A stretch of DNA of 64,000 bases from Aquila chrysaetos chrysaetos (GCF_900496995.4 NW_024470381.1:124001-188000); one strand, 5' to 3'; numbered from the stretch's first letter, positions 47,546 through 61,089 are shown. The notes: generated by a model not told the origin, from the letters alone. Program-made: numbers and translations.

Positions 47546-49588
47546 ACTGCATAAAACAAGGTAATGTACCCCAGGTGCGCAAGGAGAGAGCTAAGGAAAT
47601 AAAATTAATATAGATCTACTATGCCATGCACCCCAGTGATCATAAACCAGCTCCAAGTGCCAGGCTATTAATAGGTCCCATTCCCATTGGCAGGAGTTAT
47701 ATTATTTATCCTGCCTGTACAAAAACACATTCGATTGACTATATTTCAAACTAAGCAGTACATGGACATTTCTGTCAAGAATCCATCAACTTGTGCACGT
47801 GAGAGTCTCTCTGGCCCAAAATTCATCATCCCGCCAGTATTGTGCAGCAGCAGTACATTCTGTTCAACAGCAAAACTGGACCCAAAATCCCCAAAATCCA
47901 GGAGTACTGGCCCAGTTAAAATGCTGTACCTATTTAACGGAAATTAAATCATACTTGAGATTTCTGCAAAGTTGGTTTCTAATGAAGCAGTGGCCCTCGA
48001 GATGGGAATTTCCTTATTTAGCTGCAATTCTATGCAAACGAGCCTGTCCCTGCTCCTTCCCCTTGAGTGATAAGCACTCAGCACAGGTGAGCAGCTGTAG
48101 TCACACCTGGACCTGATGGTGGGAACCATGACTCAGATTTTGGAGACTATTCACAGCATGCAACAGTTTTCCTATTTCTTTCCCACATTTCCAGTTCTTC
48201 CTTCCCACTCCCCTTGAAGCTATTCAAAAAAACAGAGCTCACCCCTCTGCTTTATTTATTTTCACGTCATGTGTCTTGGTAGGGCAACATAAAAAAAGCC
48301 CTAAGAATTATAAACTGTGAAGTTACTGGTTGGATTAATAATTTGATGCTTGCTGAGTGCTGCTTTTTAAATCAATACTAAGAGAGATCCCAAGCAATGA
48401 GATTTTAGTGCTAGTGGCAGGCAACAAAACCTTCACCTTGACACCAGCAGACAGAGCCATTTACCGTATTACAACACAGCAAGACAGATACACTTTTATT
48501 TACGGACCCTGGAAGTTGTTCTCCTACTGCCTCATCTCATTCTGCATATAACTCTGGCAATTTATTAAGTGATTTTATTAGTTTTATGCTACTAAGAGAA
48601 ATAAAGAGATCTCCAGGAGAACATAACTGTGCCAGAAACATTAAGATAAACTCCAATACTTCATCATTATGGGACAGAGGTGGTGGAAATCTTGGTTCTA
48701 ATCATCTACAATCTATTCATAAACAAAATTTTGTAGGGTGAGGTTGTCCAAAAGCAGGAAGCAATGGGCAAATATCATCCCAACCCCTAAGGGTTGCAGA
48801 GTCAGGTCCTGCAGGTCTTTCAGGGTTTGCCAAAATACGTGACTTGGTCCTTTCTGTTTTCTTGGGGAGGTGTCCAGACAGCCAAAACAGTCCTGGGATG
48901 AAAAGAGGAAATTTCCATCCTAAAAAAACTGTCGACAGCCTCGTGCAATGGTTTAGCATTGGGGATTTTTTGCCCTTCATCCCTTGCTTTGGTTTAGATT
49001 TCTACCAGTAATGTGAGTTCAATTCAAGGTTAATTAGTGTTAAGATGCCACTGCAGGGGATCATTACCATAGATGCATTAAGAGTCACAATTTTGAACTT
49101 ACTTTTGGCCATATTGCAGCTCCTCGACACTGAACAGCTGGTATATATTTTTTAATTGCAATATAACTTTGACATTTCACCATTAAGCGGACACAGAAGG
49201 AGTTATCATGAGTCAACAGCTGGGTGACAACACAAACCACCAGCACAGGAAAGTGAAGAAATGCTGGGGAATTTTGAAACCTCTTAAAAAACCAAACCCA
49301 TCGGTCTCAAAACTCCTGACAAATCTGAACAGGGTGAAATTTCAGCTAAGGCCTTTTTGAAGTCTGATAGACAGTTTAATTGCCTTGATAAGGAAGCCAA
49401 TAACTGCAGTGGGTGGACTGAGTTGGGAACAGTAAGTTGGGAACAACTGAGCGGCAGTAAAATTTAAAGCCCAAGGTTCAGAAGAACAAACAAGACCAGG
49501 ACAATATGGAAGAGGACACCTTAAGCAGACCAACTCCTCCACGTCTGTGTTGGGCAACAAAACTAATGTGAGTTTTGATCATGGCAAG
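47546..49588. other. No gene seen
   Basis: AT-rich intergenic or intronic DNA; no repeat or coding signal recognised. Confidence 0.45.
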
Positions 49589-50180
49589 TGTCCTGGTTTC
49601 AGCTGTGATAGAGTTAACTGTCTTCCTGGTAGCTGGTACGGTGCTATGTTTTGAGTTCAGTATGCGAAGAATGCTGATAACACTGATGTTTTCAGTTGTT
49701 GCTCAGTAGTGTTTAGTCTAAAGTCAAGGATTTTTCAGCTTCTCAAGCCCAGCCAGCGAGAAAGCTGGAGGGGCACAAGAAGTTGGCATGGGACACAGCC
49801 AGGGCAGCTGACCCAAACTGGCCAACGTGGTATTCCATACCATGGGATGTCACATCTAGTATAGGAACTAGGGGGAGTGGGGACAGGGGATCGCCGCTCG
49901 GGGACTAGCTGGGTGCCGGTCGGCGGGTGGTGAGCAATTGCACTGCGCATCATTTGTACATTCCAATCCTTTTATCATTACTGTTGTCATTTTATTAGTG
50001 TTATCATTATCATTAGTAGTTTCTTCTTTTCTGTTCTATTAAACCGTTCTTATCTCAACCCACAAGTTTTACTTCTTTTCCCGATTTTCTCCCCCATCCC
50101 ACTGGGGGGGGGGGGGGGGGGGGGGATGTGAGTGAGCGGCTGCACAGTGCTTAGCTGCTGGCTGGGGTTAAACCACGACA
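49589..50180 (+). mobile_element. Solo LTR of an ERVL-like endogenous retrovirus
   Basis: Starts TGTCCTGGTTTCAGCTG and ends GGTTAAACCACGACA, with TG...CA termini and a length of 592 bases. An ATTAAA near 50,038 on the plus strand fixes orientation. A 22-base G run (50,104-50,125) lies in U5. Flanks GCAAG (49,584-49,588) and GCAGG (50,181-50,185) agree at four of five positions, consistent with a 5-bp target duplication with one later change. No internal retroviral sequence adjoins it, so it is a solo LTR. Its U5 shares CTTATCTC.ACCCAC and TTTTCTC motifs with the LTR at 2,782-3,892, pointing to related families. Confidence 0.82.
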
Positions 50181-53100
50181 GCAGGGAAGAAGGTGCTGGA
50201 GCATGACCATGCCATTGCATCTCAATAGCTCGTGGAGAGGGGAGCGTATTGCACCCCGGCTGAGCTCACTGAAACTTCACCTTACTACCAGCAGTAGTTC
50301 AAATGTTGTATTTGTTGATCATTTTCAAACCCACAGAGCTTGTAATAAATCACCTTGGCTTCACAGTTTGAACGATGCAGCTCATTAAGTCAGCAGGAAA
50401 TAATGCAGTGTGCAGCATTTCCCCACCTGCTTGTGAACAAGCTAAGCAGACGCAAAAAATGCAAGTCACCTTCTAGAAAATGACGGTTATCTCTAAGATC
50501 ACATTCAGGGGGAAAGAGTTATCCTCTGATCAACAAAATGGAGTTTATCCTTAGGGCTCCCAGCTCACAGGCAAATCATCTGCATGTTTTCTGTGCTAAT
50601 TCTCCAAAGATGTATTTTATTCTGGTGTCTGCTGCTAATATTTTGTCTATGCTGTCCACCACTCGTATCTGTTTAGGCAGGATTCACAAGATGCATAGGT
50701 TATAAGCACTGTCACTAGGCTCGTAATGGCTCTGTAGATCCAAAGGACCTGGACCCCAATTCTGTTAGAAGGATTAAAATGAAGCACGAAGAGCTTAAGC
50801 AAAATATACTGGGTTTGAGGTCCACAACGAGATGAGATTACAGAGAATTAAGTAGCACTAAAAGTGATTTCCTTTCCAAAAGTCATACTCAAATCCAGAA
50901 ATACTTTGCACTAATGCATCATCCTTTGTGAGCACCATAAAAGATTTAAGACAGTCAAAGTAAACCAACAGAATTAGGGGGCTTTCAAACCAAAATAACA
51001 ATTTCCTTCCAAAACTCTTCTTTCAGGGAGGCAGCAACCCAAGCACACAGAGGGAAGTCAGAAATCGTGGAGAAAGTCTGAAATAGTATTAATGGTCAGC
51101 ACCTAACAAAGCTTCCCCTAAATGTTGCACACACTCAAGACTTAATGCTCCTTTGGTGCACAACCTTTAGACCTACAGCCTTTATCTGTTGAAGCCCTGC
51201 TAAAATATTTCTCAAAGCCAACTGATTTCATGTTCTTTGCTTGTCTTCTACTTTGGTAGGCAATAATTCCCCAGGTTTTAAAACATAGAGGAATACGTCT
51301 GCCTGTCATACTAGATGGTCCTGAGAAGTAAGGATAAAATTAGGCGACAGCTAAAGAAATAAGAATCCAAACTTCTAATATTAGGAACCCAAGTTTTTCA
51401 CAGCTAGCAGGTTTGTTAAGGATCTCTTACTGTCCCCATTGCCCTCACACCCCAAGTTAAAATTGTCTGGATGCGACCTGTAGAAATTTGCACTGAGATT
51501 AGAGATCTCCAACTATACAACTGCTTAGGTGCTCGAGTCCTGCATGTGTCTCGGGTATTTATTCCCCTTCCTCGCAGATGGAAGAATGCCTGGGTTAATC
51601 TTCTGTGCTGCAATAGCCTTGTTTTATCTTTGATGCCTGTCTCTTCTGTGCCTTTTGTGTATATGCAAGCACAACCTCATGGCATTATCAAAATAAGTAA
51701 TAGTAGTGTAGCTTGTTAAGGGAGTGACTTGTACTAAATTAGTCTGAAGGCTCATGTCTCAATGAGGAAAAATAAAGTAGCTGCAACTCCAAGATCAAGT
51801 AAGATCAGACCTTTTCATTACATCTTTACACTCTCAAATTCAGCTCTTGGAAAAACAGGGGCTATTTCACCAAGTACTCTGTCTTAAGGGAAAAAAACCT
51901 TTGTTTGAAGTTTTCATGGATAGAACAGTTTATCTTCTGAATTGTTTCTGGCAGAGAACCCATTCCTGGTATTATGCTGAGTACAAACAGAACAATAGAC
52001 AAACAAAATCCCAACATGAATTTAAGGACCTGCACACTTAGACTTAATAAATGGCTGCACTGCTCCAGTAAATCTAGGTTATTGCTGTAGTTCTAATTGT
52101 AGCAAGCATCTCCTAAACATCATTTATCTTCTAACAGTATCCTTCGCAAAAAAAATGCACATGGCACAATAATAATAAAAACAACCCCCTGTGGTTAAAA
52201 GTCAGAGGAGATGACAGCTCAGGCCTAACAAACTAAGCTCAACTCTGCAAGCTACAGATGTTTAAAAAGCCTGGGGAGGAGCATTCATCTGAAATGCAAA
52301 AGCAACTGCAACCACCATTTAATTAACTGCAGGCTTAGCAGAAACAAGACAAGAAGTCGTCCACTCTTGAGATCCCTGGTGGACCCTAGTTTAAGGCTGA
52401 CCTAGCTAAAATCTCCAAAGTGAAGTCATTCAAGATTGCACAAAACTCCTCTCTTGCATGGAGACTACTGTAAGTTCAGATGGTTTGCTTGGAAGCGGAG
52501 AGCCTGCTACACGTACAACCCGCATTGCTATCAAGCCTCCAAAACACAAAAGCCAGACATTGTCTGGGAAAGAGATACCACTGCAGCTTTGGTCCATTTG
52601 GGTGGGGCTTTACTCGGAGCATGCAACCAAAGCTGGATCGCAAACGCGCTGCAATGTCACGCAAGCCATGTTTTTCTTGCAGTGACAAAGAAATCGTCGT
52701 CCCTCTGTTGTGCAATGCTTACACATCCTCAGTTGTGAGAGTGTCACATTAAATATCATACTGCCAAGGGCAAGATGAATTATCTAAACACTATAATAGA
52801 TTAATGATCCTCGAAGCAGAGGTTAGCTCAAAGGCCAAAGTGGGACAGATAGACACTATCTCATCATTCTGTCTAGAGAAGTAGCCAAGCCACACCTTTG
52901 ACCAAGGCAAAGAAAATGTGTACTAAGCAGGGAGGTCACAATTTGCAATTCGGGGCGTATAATTACTGCAGCTGAAGAGGGCGAGGATATAAGCACATGA
53001 AGAGGGCAAAGCAACAGTCCTGGAGCATATGGAGGGTGCTACAGCTGAAGGATGCTCATGAAATGGGAAGAGAGAGGCGTGAAGCTGTAGGGCAGTATAT

Positions 53101-56100
53101 GCTGAACGAGCATAGCAAACCCACACCTGACTGCTCGGCACAGAACCCACGCTGAGCAGGTGAGCCCATACTCCAGGTAACCCCTGCCAGAAAGCACTGG
53201 GTGCTATTCGGCTATTTTTCTGTAGTGCAAAATGACCCCTCAGCTCACAGCTGGGTGCTAATTTGGGATGGCAAATGCTGCTTTAACACATGAAAAGCAC
53301 TATCCAGGCTGCAGTCCTATGAAATTACAGTGGAGAGGGCTCATTAAGAGCCCTTTAGCAAGTTCTCCCACTCTCACATAAATTATTATATCACCTTGAG
53401 AAGCGTTAATGAAACCCTTGAAGTAAATTCTTCTGTTCTCCCAGGCAGAGAAAACAGTGCATCAGGTAAAGCCAAATCCTTTCTCTCTATCATTTAAGGA
53501 CATGTCAGTTTACCAAACAACCTGTAACAATGATGAATGAGAGCCATTTAAGTTCTTGACCATCACCCTCGTGATACCGAATGAAGCCTGCACTGGGGTG
53601 GCAAGGTAAAACCAAGGTCTCCTCCAAGCCCACGTACTTGTGACAAGTGCTACCCACTGGGGTTGAACAGGCTGTCTCAAAATGGAGAGACTGCACAGTT
53701 TTGCTAAACATCATAAATCTAGCAAGCTTGCAAGCTTCCTCCGAATAAACATGATGACAAACTGGTGCATCATCTGGCTGTCTCTCAACACATCACTGTA
53801 GTGCATCACGGTTTATCCTTGTTCTGCAGACCCTCTGCCCCCCTCCCCAAATCTCTGAAGCTGGTTTAAAAACAGCACATCTTAAGCAGAAAATGAATCA
53901 GAAGACAATTCAGGAGGCTGCCAAGGATACTAGATGTGCACCAAGGCAAGTTTGGGCTCTCTGTGTATGTGTCAGCATCAGCAATCATGGCATCCCTCCA
54001 TGTGAAATGGAGGGGAGGAGTTCTGGAGCATGGGAAAAGCCACTGCACTAGAGAAAAGAAAAAAACCCATACCTATGGAAGTGAATACTTCCATATGACA
54101 TTCATTCTGGAGCCTGCTAGGAGATATCGTTCCAGCTAGAAGGACAATGGTCCTTCTAGGAAGGTCTTCTTTCTAAGGAGGTCCTCTCAGCCTGAATTCC
54201 CAGCAAACCCACTGAAGGCATCTTTCTTTGGCAATTCTATCCCCATTCAGTCCCAAAACACTTGCTTTTCTCATCTTACTTCACCATCTGTGTGGGTGAG
54301 TAATGTCCCATTATTGAATAATAATACAGTTTCTAGCACACAGAGCAATACCTTCTTTTTCTGGTTTATTTAGTTCCCCCCCACCCCCCGCAACCAAAGC
54401 TGGATTTTAGCTTATCTAATATGTTGAATATTTTCTTTATAAACTTCATATTTTTAAAGTGTAGAGAAATGTGGAATGAATTAAATGCACATCACAAAGC
54501 ACAATCCAAAAGGAAAGTGAAAAAAAAAAATAAAATACAAAACCCAAAAAGCTGCTGGGGAATCACTGCTCAGTTTGTGATTTACAGCAATATTTTACTT
54601 TTCATTCTGGAAAAGGAAAGGGAAGAGCACGCCACACAGAGGTGCCATAATCCAAACCACACTGCCTTTACAAGAACACAAGCTATTTAATCTGAATTAC
54701 ATTCCTAGTAGATTATTTAAACTGCACTTAATCCTCGTGTGACCACTTTTAATCCCAGCTGCAAATCAGGATTAGCCAACTCCACTCATTGACAATGAAT
54801 GAATGCATTTTAATTCTGAACAAAATCATCCACTTGGGGATTTATTTTGCTTTAACTCCCTCAAAGTTAAAGCCAATTAGTTAATGCCACAAAGCTGTTG
54901 GCTTACAGAGAAAAAAAAAGAAAAAAAAAAAAAATTACCAAGGAAAACATCTAACCTCTATGGGAATCACTGTGATTTGCCTAGCTGTGAAAGCTGACAT
55001 TGTAAAGCAGGATAAGTTTGCATCAAGAGAAGCAGCTCTGCCTTCCTGCCTCTGCTTTGCATACACTGCTTGTGTCAAAGCTACCAATATTCCAAATTCC
55101 TGGCCAGATGAGACCTTTATTCCCACCTACCCCATTAAAATCCCAAACGTTTCCATTCATATTCCTGCATGCAGATTGACATAATTCAGTCATTCCCAAA
55201 CCACTGGAGAACACTCTGAAAAATTGTATCGTGCTTTGATAAGTGACTGCGCACACCTAGAGAGATCCCATAAAGACATGTCTTAACAGGACATGTCTAA
55301 AGCCAGCTATGCTTGCTAACATCATCATTCAGCCAGGAAGCAAGAAAGGCTAGGAGAGGTGACGTCCGCATGCTATGGAGACCACGCATCCCCTGACTCA
55401 GCCACCTGAGCATCTTGGTGTTGGATGGCTCTTCTGCCAAAGCTACATGCGGCACTGAGCCATCGTGCCAGCAGGACAGCAGTCAGGAAAGCTGGCTTGG
55501 ACATCTACAGAGGCAAAAGCTGCCCTCTTGCTCTGTGCATCTCAACAGAAGACCACAAAAGGGACAACATCCCAAACTCTTGGCCAGGTTCATGGAAAAC
55601 CACCAGGTCCATAAGTCCCCTACTAGCCTTGAGATGTTATAGCCCAAGTTCCAGCTCCACCTTCCCCACAGTGTTTGTGAAACTCATCAGTCCTTCTACA
55701 TCCTTTATTTTAAAATCTTCCCCAAGGCAAGGATTTGCATCGTTGGGATGAGAGTCATCCTCTCAACCACCCTCTCCTTTGGCAACGTCCTCTTTGGGGA
55801 GCTGACAAGCATTGCACTGTCCCTAGCTGGATAAGCTGACACAGCTGAGGGGTATCAGGCAACTATACAATTACCATTAACTCCTTCAACTATTTCCTTT
55901 TGCTTTTCCAGGGAGTCCAAGACATGCTTTTACTCTACACTTACCGCAGTCATATCTCAAACACTTGCAGGGAGCACATTTCACTGTACCACTGGAAGAC
56001 ATCAGTGTTTTTTTGTCTCCCTTTCTAGGAAGGGAAAGGAGCATGCTTGCAATCAAAATCCAGCTTCTGCCAAGCTTCATTAGTCTCTGCAACTAATAAC

Positions 56101-57040
56101 AATCTTTTTGGGTCCCAGCTAGTGATTTATTTCCACCACCACCACCTTAGAATTCATACTGCTTCAAAGGTTAATGAACACCTTGACAGAAGAATCCTAG
56201 TGCTTAATTTTTGCAGCAATAGCCACACAAATGCCATTAGAAAACATGTTGGAAAGCAGGAAACAAAAAGGGTGAAAATTTTGAAAGGGGAAAAAAATAG
56301 GAAAAAAGTTTTAATCCCTCAAATTCCCTCAGACATTGAGGGATGCAGATGCAAGCTAGAACCATCCAGTATAAACATATATTCTGCAAGCTTTTAATAA
56401 TAATATAATAAACATATAAAAACCCCTGCTTTGACAGTCTCTTTTTCAGGAGGATTTGATAAATTGGTGTTTTATAGGCACAATTTTAAAGGTTCATTTT
56501 AACACCATCTAAAAGGCAGCAACTATTGTATTACATGGCAGTCACTGGTGAATCAGCTTTTGTAAAAACCTTTGCAAACAGCTGAAAAGAAAGAAAATGA
56601 GATAGAGTAATAATGACTATTATATACACAAGAAAGCAACTTTAAAAGATGCAGCATATATCAGGAAAGGCATTACCATCCTCTTGTTAAATTCAAATAT
56701 GCTTTGAGATGCAGAAAAGTCTTTTTTCCAAAAGCACCCACACAAAGGCAAATAGCTCCTGATAGAGCGTATGTCACAGAGAAAATGTAAATGTAAAAGC
56801 AGACCTGAAAGTCTAGGCACAATCTTATCTCTCAGAGCATTTTAGGGGAGGATTATATTCCAGTGAGTAAAAAGTAATGAAGACTGTGACACTGAGATTT
56901 ACCATACTAGAGCAGAAGCTTCTTGATACCCCAGGGTTGCTGCATCCAACTGAATTAGCTGCATTTCAACATCCAGAATCCTCTTGAACTGACCTTATTC
57001 TCAAAATGGCAATCTTCCCCAGACTGTAGCTGGTAAGCCT
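50181..57040. other. Gene-free DNA
   Basis: No recognised gene or transposon. At 52,440-52,750 CpGs are locally more frequent and reading frames stay open on both strands, but none is protein-like. A/T-rich runs occur at 54,518-54,540 and 54,907-54,934. Confidence 0.45.
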
Positions 57041-57060
57041 TGTACCAAGCAAAAGAAAAG

Positions 57061-57205
57061 AAAGGAGGGAAAGGAGGGAAAGGAGGGAAAGGAGGGAAAG
57101 GAGGGAAAGGAGGGAAAGGAGGGAAAGGAGGGAAAGGAGGGAAAGGAGGGAAAGGAGGGAAAGGAGGGAAAGGAGGGAAAGGAGGGAAAGGAGGGAAAGG
57201 AGGGA
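57061..57205. repeat. (AAAGGAGGG)n 9-bp minisatellite
   Basis: About sixteen nearly perfect copies of AAAGGAGGG, purine-only on the plus strand. Because 9 is a multiple of 3 it leaves open frames on both strands (Gly-Gly-Lys or Pro-Pro-Phe type) that are not genes. Confidence 0.97.
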
Positions 57206-57635
57206 GAAAAAAAAGAAAAATTGTGCTGCTTTTCCAGTGGGCTAAGACTTGTGCATGGAAAGCTTCCTCTGCGGCATTCGTAGGGCTGCACAACAGCACA
57301 GTATGGTCCCCATCAAATTTATTTGGTCCTAGCACTGCCTTGTTGTTTTAGTCTTTCTGTACACTCCTTGTATAATTGTTAATCCTGATTTTCTGCTAAG
57401 CATCAGTAGCCTGTGGCGGTGTGCTCCCCCTGCCTCCCGAGTCTGACCTGTATTTCCCATGACCCTGCTTAAATGATAACCACCAGTAGCAATCGTAACA
57501 GATGCATCAGGCTGTGTGGATTTGGGGGAGACAAATAGCAGCACAATAGCCAAGGGCTAAATTGAGCTATGCGCCCACCTAACCACAGTGCTGGTCAATG
57601 TCCTACTTGGGCCAAATTTGGAAGAAACCAACTTC

Positions 57636-58208
57636 TGTAGTCGATATGTAAATATAAGTCAATTATCTTACTCCATAACTGGTGGACAGCCCACAGCCCG
57701 TTGAGCTCTCCTGCACGGCAGTAAGCTGCACGCCGGGATCTCCCCTTGAGTAGGGACACCTCTCAAGGTCACTCCTCAAGGTTGAGAAAGTCCTTGCCGC
57801 AACAGATTCTCAGTAAGTGTTTAATAGCATGCTGAACTTTGAAATCCTAACTAAGTGATATATATAATACAGATTGATTGTGCACATATAATCCTTTAGA
57901 CATAAACCGTTGACTAAGTCAGGATCCAGCCACACATAAACTCCCCTCTGAGGAGGAGTTTGGAACACAAGGGGATCCTTTCTGAACCTCACGACTCAAT
58001 GGGAGGGTCTTCCCAACAGCTTTGTCTGGCCCAACAGCTTTGTCTGGCCCTGTCCTCTATGCAGTAAATACTCAAGTGTACCTTGACATTGAATCTTGTT
58101 AAACCACTGTCACATTTACTGTCAAACTTTGTTAAATCACTGTGTCATATCAATAAAGGTATTGCTACTTCTCTCTTACGAGTGAATTGCGTCACTCCAT
58201 CCGTGACA
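57636..58208 (+). mobile_element. LTR of an avian endogenous retrovirus
   Basis: The 3' end TCACTCCATCCGTGACA at 58,208, an AATAAAGG at 58,153 and the pattern before it are those of a passerine-type retroviral LTR that I recall. The TG start is taken at TGTAGTCGATATG (57,636), giving 573 bases. An 18-bp unit CCAACAGCTTTGTCTGGC is duplicated in tandem at about 58,013-58,048. Flanks (ACTTC before, TAGCCC after) do not match, so no target duplication is visible; the left boundary could be wrong or rearranged. Confidence 0.65.
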
Positions 58209-60156
58209 TAGCCCTTCCTGGATCCCCGTCACTGCCTTTGCCAAGCAACACAGCATCTTCCACTTTTCCTGCTTTCAGCAAATCTTATTAGCAAACCTAG
58301 AGAGCTGAAGCAGCTTTCCCCACAGCTACTGGAAACCCAAGGAAGCAACAAACCACGCAGAGGCTTCCCCAAGCCTTGAGCCCACCAGACTAAGCAAAGA
58401 GAAGCCATTTCCAAGCCCACACCTCCACTGCTGGCGCTCACAGATGGCTGGTTCACTCCAAAGAGCTGTGAATTAACTCCTCCTACACGAGCTTTACCTG
58501 AAGACAGTCAACCCCAGAGAGAAAAATCTGATTTCTGCGTAATTAATAGACTCTAACCCATCACTCATGGCACCTATGGGCTGTCTAAATTCTGTAGATG
58601 CGGAATTACCTGCAGGCATCTCTCCAATACCATGGTGTGAAAGGCTGGAGGCTGAAAACATTTAAGTGCATTTTGATAAATGCTCTGGCCTCTTCCTCAG
58701 GTCCTAATACTTCTGGGCTTTAGTGTTATCACCTTAATAGTGTTTGGATTTATTTCTCAGAGCTGCAAGATGGGGGAGAAAGGTGCATCAGCACGTTTGC
58801 AACCTGCTGGTCCAGATAAGCCTCTCCTGTTGCTTCTCTGTGCTTCCGCTACCAAAAGCGGATACTTTACAAAGCATTCCTGCAAAACATCAGAAAGCCC
58901 CGCTATCCTCAGGTCTGTTATGTAGGATTGACACCCCATGCTTTCCAGGGGAGGGGTATATTCCTTCTGAGAATACTCTGCTATCAAGTGTATTCCCCCT
59001 GGAGATGTCCTTGCAGACTCCAGGGACAAAGGAAATTTCCTGCTAAACACAGACAAAACCATCCATCCAATAAGCACAAAGCACCAACAAGACCCACAGC
59101 TCTCATCAGGCCAACATATATTCATATAAAATAAATCATTTTCCAGCTACATACTGTATAACCACAGGAAAAGCCACTTTAACTATCCACATCTCCATCT
59201 GCCCTTCTCCACAACACCACACAAGTTATTTGCATATTTATTGCATATTTATATAGCACACCTCAGTGGTATGCTCCATGTGCCACCGACATACGCGTCC
59301 TTTTGGTCTCCAAGTCTACACGTTCTTGTGTGCAAGACCAGACCCAGACCTGGCCCACACCACCCCCCTGCAAAAAAGCCACAACAAACAGACACTGCAG
59401 AAGAAATATCTCCAGGTTTCCTCCAGAGTGCAAAAATATTTAGTGTATCTAGCTGTAAACTGACCACATCTGCTGATGCCTATTGTTTCCTCCCATGGTG
59501 TGCGCTGTCAGGCCATACAATCTGTTAGCTGTATATTTAATTGGGTCTTTGAGTGCATGGTCCAAGAGCCACTTACCTTTTGATATCTAATTTGCTGAGA
59601 AAACAAAACATTACAGTGTTTCATTTGCTATAGCCATTTTCATAGACGGCAGAATAAATGGGCAAAATCATTTAAAGACCACTCTCTGCTTCCATGGAAT
59701 GGTATGAAGGCAACCACAAGAGCCTTTCCTGCAAATTTAGCATCATTCCCTTCGTTTAACCTCATAGCAGCGATGGAGGTCATTCCCATACACCTTCAAA
59801 CACTTCCAGTCCAGCATCACCACCCGTTTGGCCCATGCACTTGCCCTGGTACACCCATGAACCATGCCAGGCAGTGAAGCAGGAATGCTCCAAGGTCTCC
59901 AGATGAACATATGAAGCTTTGCAGATCCACTTTGACACTCTGTAGGTGACATGTTTGTCTAGCACCAGGGCAAGTGTAGAAGCCACCCAGGTCCCAAACA
60001 AGCTTGCAAGGTCTTATATATCCATCTGCAGCAACCTCACATAGTCACTGCTCAGAGACTATCATACCAATGCCTTCAAAAATCTTCCCTCTCCTCCTAC
60101 CATCAACTCAGAAACAGCAGGCCAAATAATTCCCCTTCAGCCAGCACTTGCTGGAG
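58209..60156. other. No gene seen
   Basis: No recognisable exon, transposon or RNA gene in this AT-rich stretch. Confidence 0.45.
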
Positions 60157-60233
60157 CACAGAGACTTTTTCCAAAGAACACAGAGACTCTTTCCAAAGAA
60201 CACAGAGACTTTTTCCAAAGAACACAGAGACAT
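60157..60233. repeat. 22-bp tandem repeat, about 3.5 copies
   Basis: CACAGAGACTTTTTCCAAAG plus AA repeats at 60,157, 60,179 and 60,201, with a partial fourth copy at 60,223. The second copy differs by one base. It lies about 60 bases left of a CR1 tail. Confidence 0.95.
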
Positions 60234-60283
60234 CCAAGCAGCATTAGTTCCTTGCAAATTGGGGTAGGGAGGTCTGAGTGGTA

Positions 60284-60380
60284 ATAGAATAGAATAGAAT
60301 CATTAAGTTTGGAAAAGACCTCTAAGATCATCGAGTCCAACCGTCAACCCAACACCACCATGCCCATAGGGTCTCTTGCA
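60284..60380 (-). mobile_element. CR1 3' end, reverse orientation
   Basis: A (GAATA)n tail, then GAATCATTAAGTTTGGAAAA, GACCTCTAAGATCATCGAG and TCCAACCGTCAACCCAACAC are the reverse complement of a CR1 3' UTR. Only about 100 bases remain. Confidence 0.85.
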
Positions 60381-60879
60381 AGACCTCATATTATCAGAGG
60401 CAGGGAATGCTTCTTCATCAGCACAGCTCCAGCATCCACAGGATTAGAGAAGTCCAAACGGGTCTCTGAGCAAGCGGGAAAGTATCTAGTTCAGGCAGAG
60501 AGCTGCTCACGCTATAATTCATTGAAGTGCAGCTGCATTAGCACAGCTCTGCACCCAAGGTTAATTATTTCTGGGTCCGTCAGGGCTGATTCACCTCCAG
60601 TGGCATGCTGACACAGCCGAACCTGGCTTTGGAAATAAATCTGGGGTTTTTGCAGCATGCTGTATTGCACAGCGGAACCATACCTGGAGTGGCTTTACCA
60701 GTTTTAGGGAGCGTGTGAACTGTTAAAGCCAATCTTAGCTCATTCCTCCTTAAAAGAAAGGATATGTGCCCAGACATAGACAGCTTCCAAGACCCTCCAG
60801 GGAAAGATGCAGCCTACCCTTTGGTTGCCAGAGCTGCAAAGTTAAGTGGCTTATGTAGGACAGCTGCAGATATAGGTAA

Positions 60880-61058
60880 AAAAAAAAAACCAAAAAACAA
60901 AAAACAAAAAAACAAAACCACACACACACCAAAAAACCCACTAAAAACCAGCTCCAAAACCCACCACACACACAACCACATCCTCACAAAGAAGAAAAAA
61001 AGGAAAAGAAAAAAAAAAGAAAAAAGAAAAAAGGACACTTCACGCCCCCCCCGCCCGC

Positions 61059-61089
<31 letters not shown>

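Noticed and set aside
57040..57351. Open frames with Gly-Gly-Lys or Pro-Pro-Phe repeats on the two strands
   Set aside because: They are translations of the 9-bp minisatellite; the period is a multiple of three, so any stop-free unit stays open.
60157..60233. CRISPR-like array
   Set aside because: Repeats are directly tandem without spacers and the genome is vertebrate.
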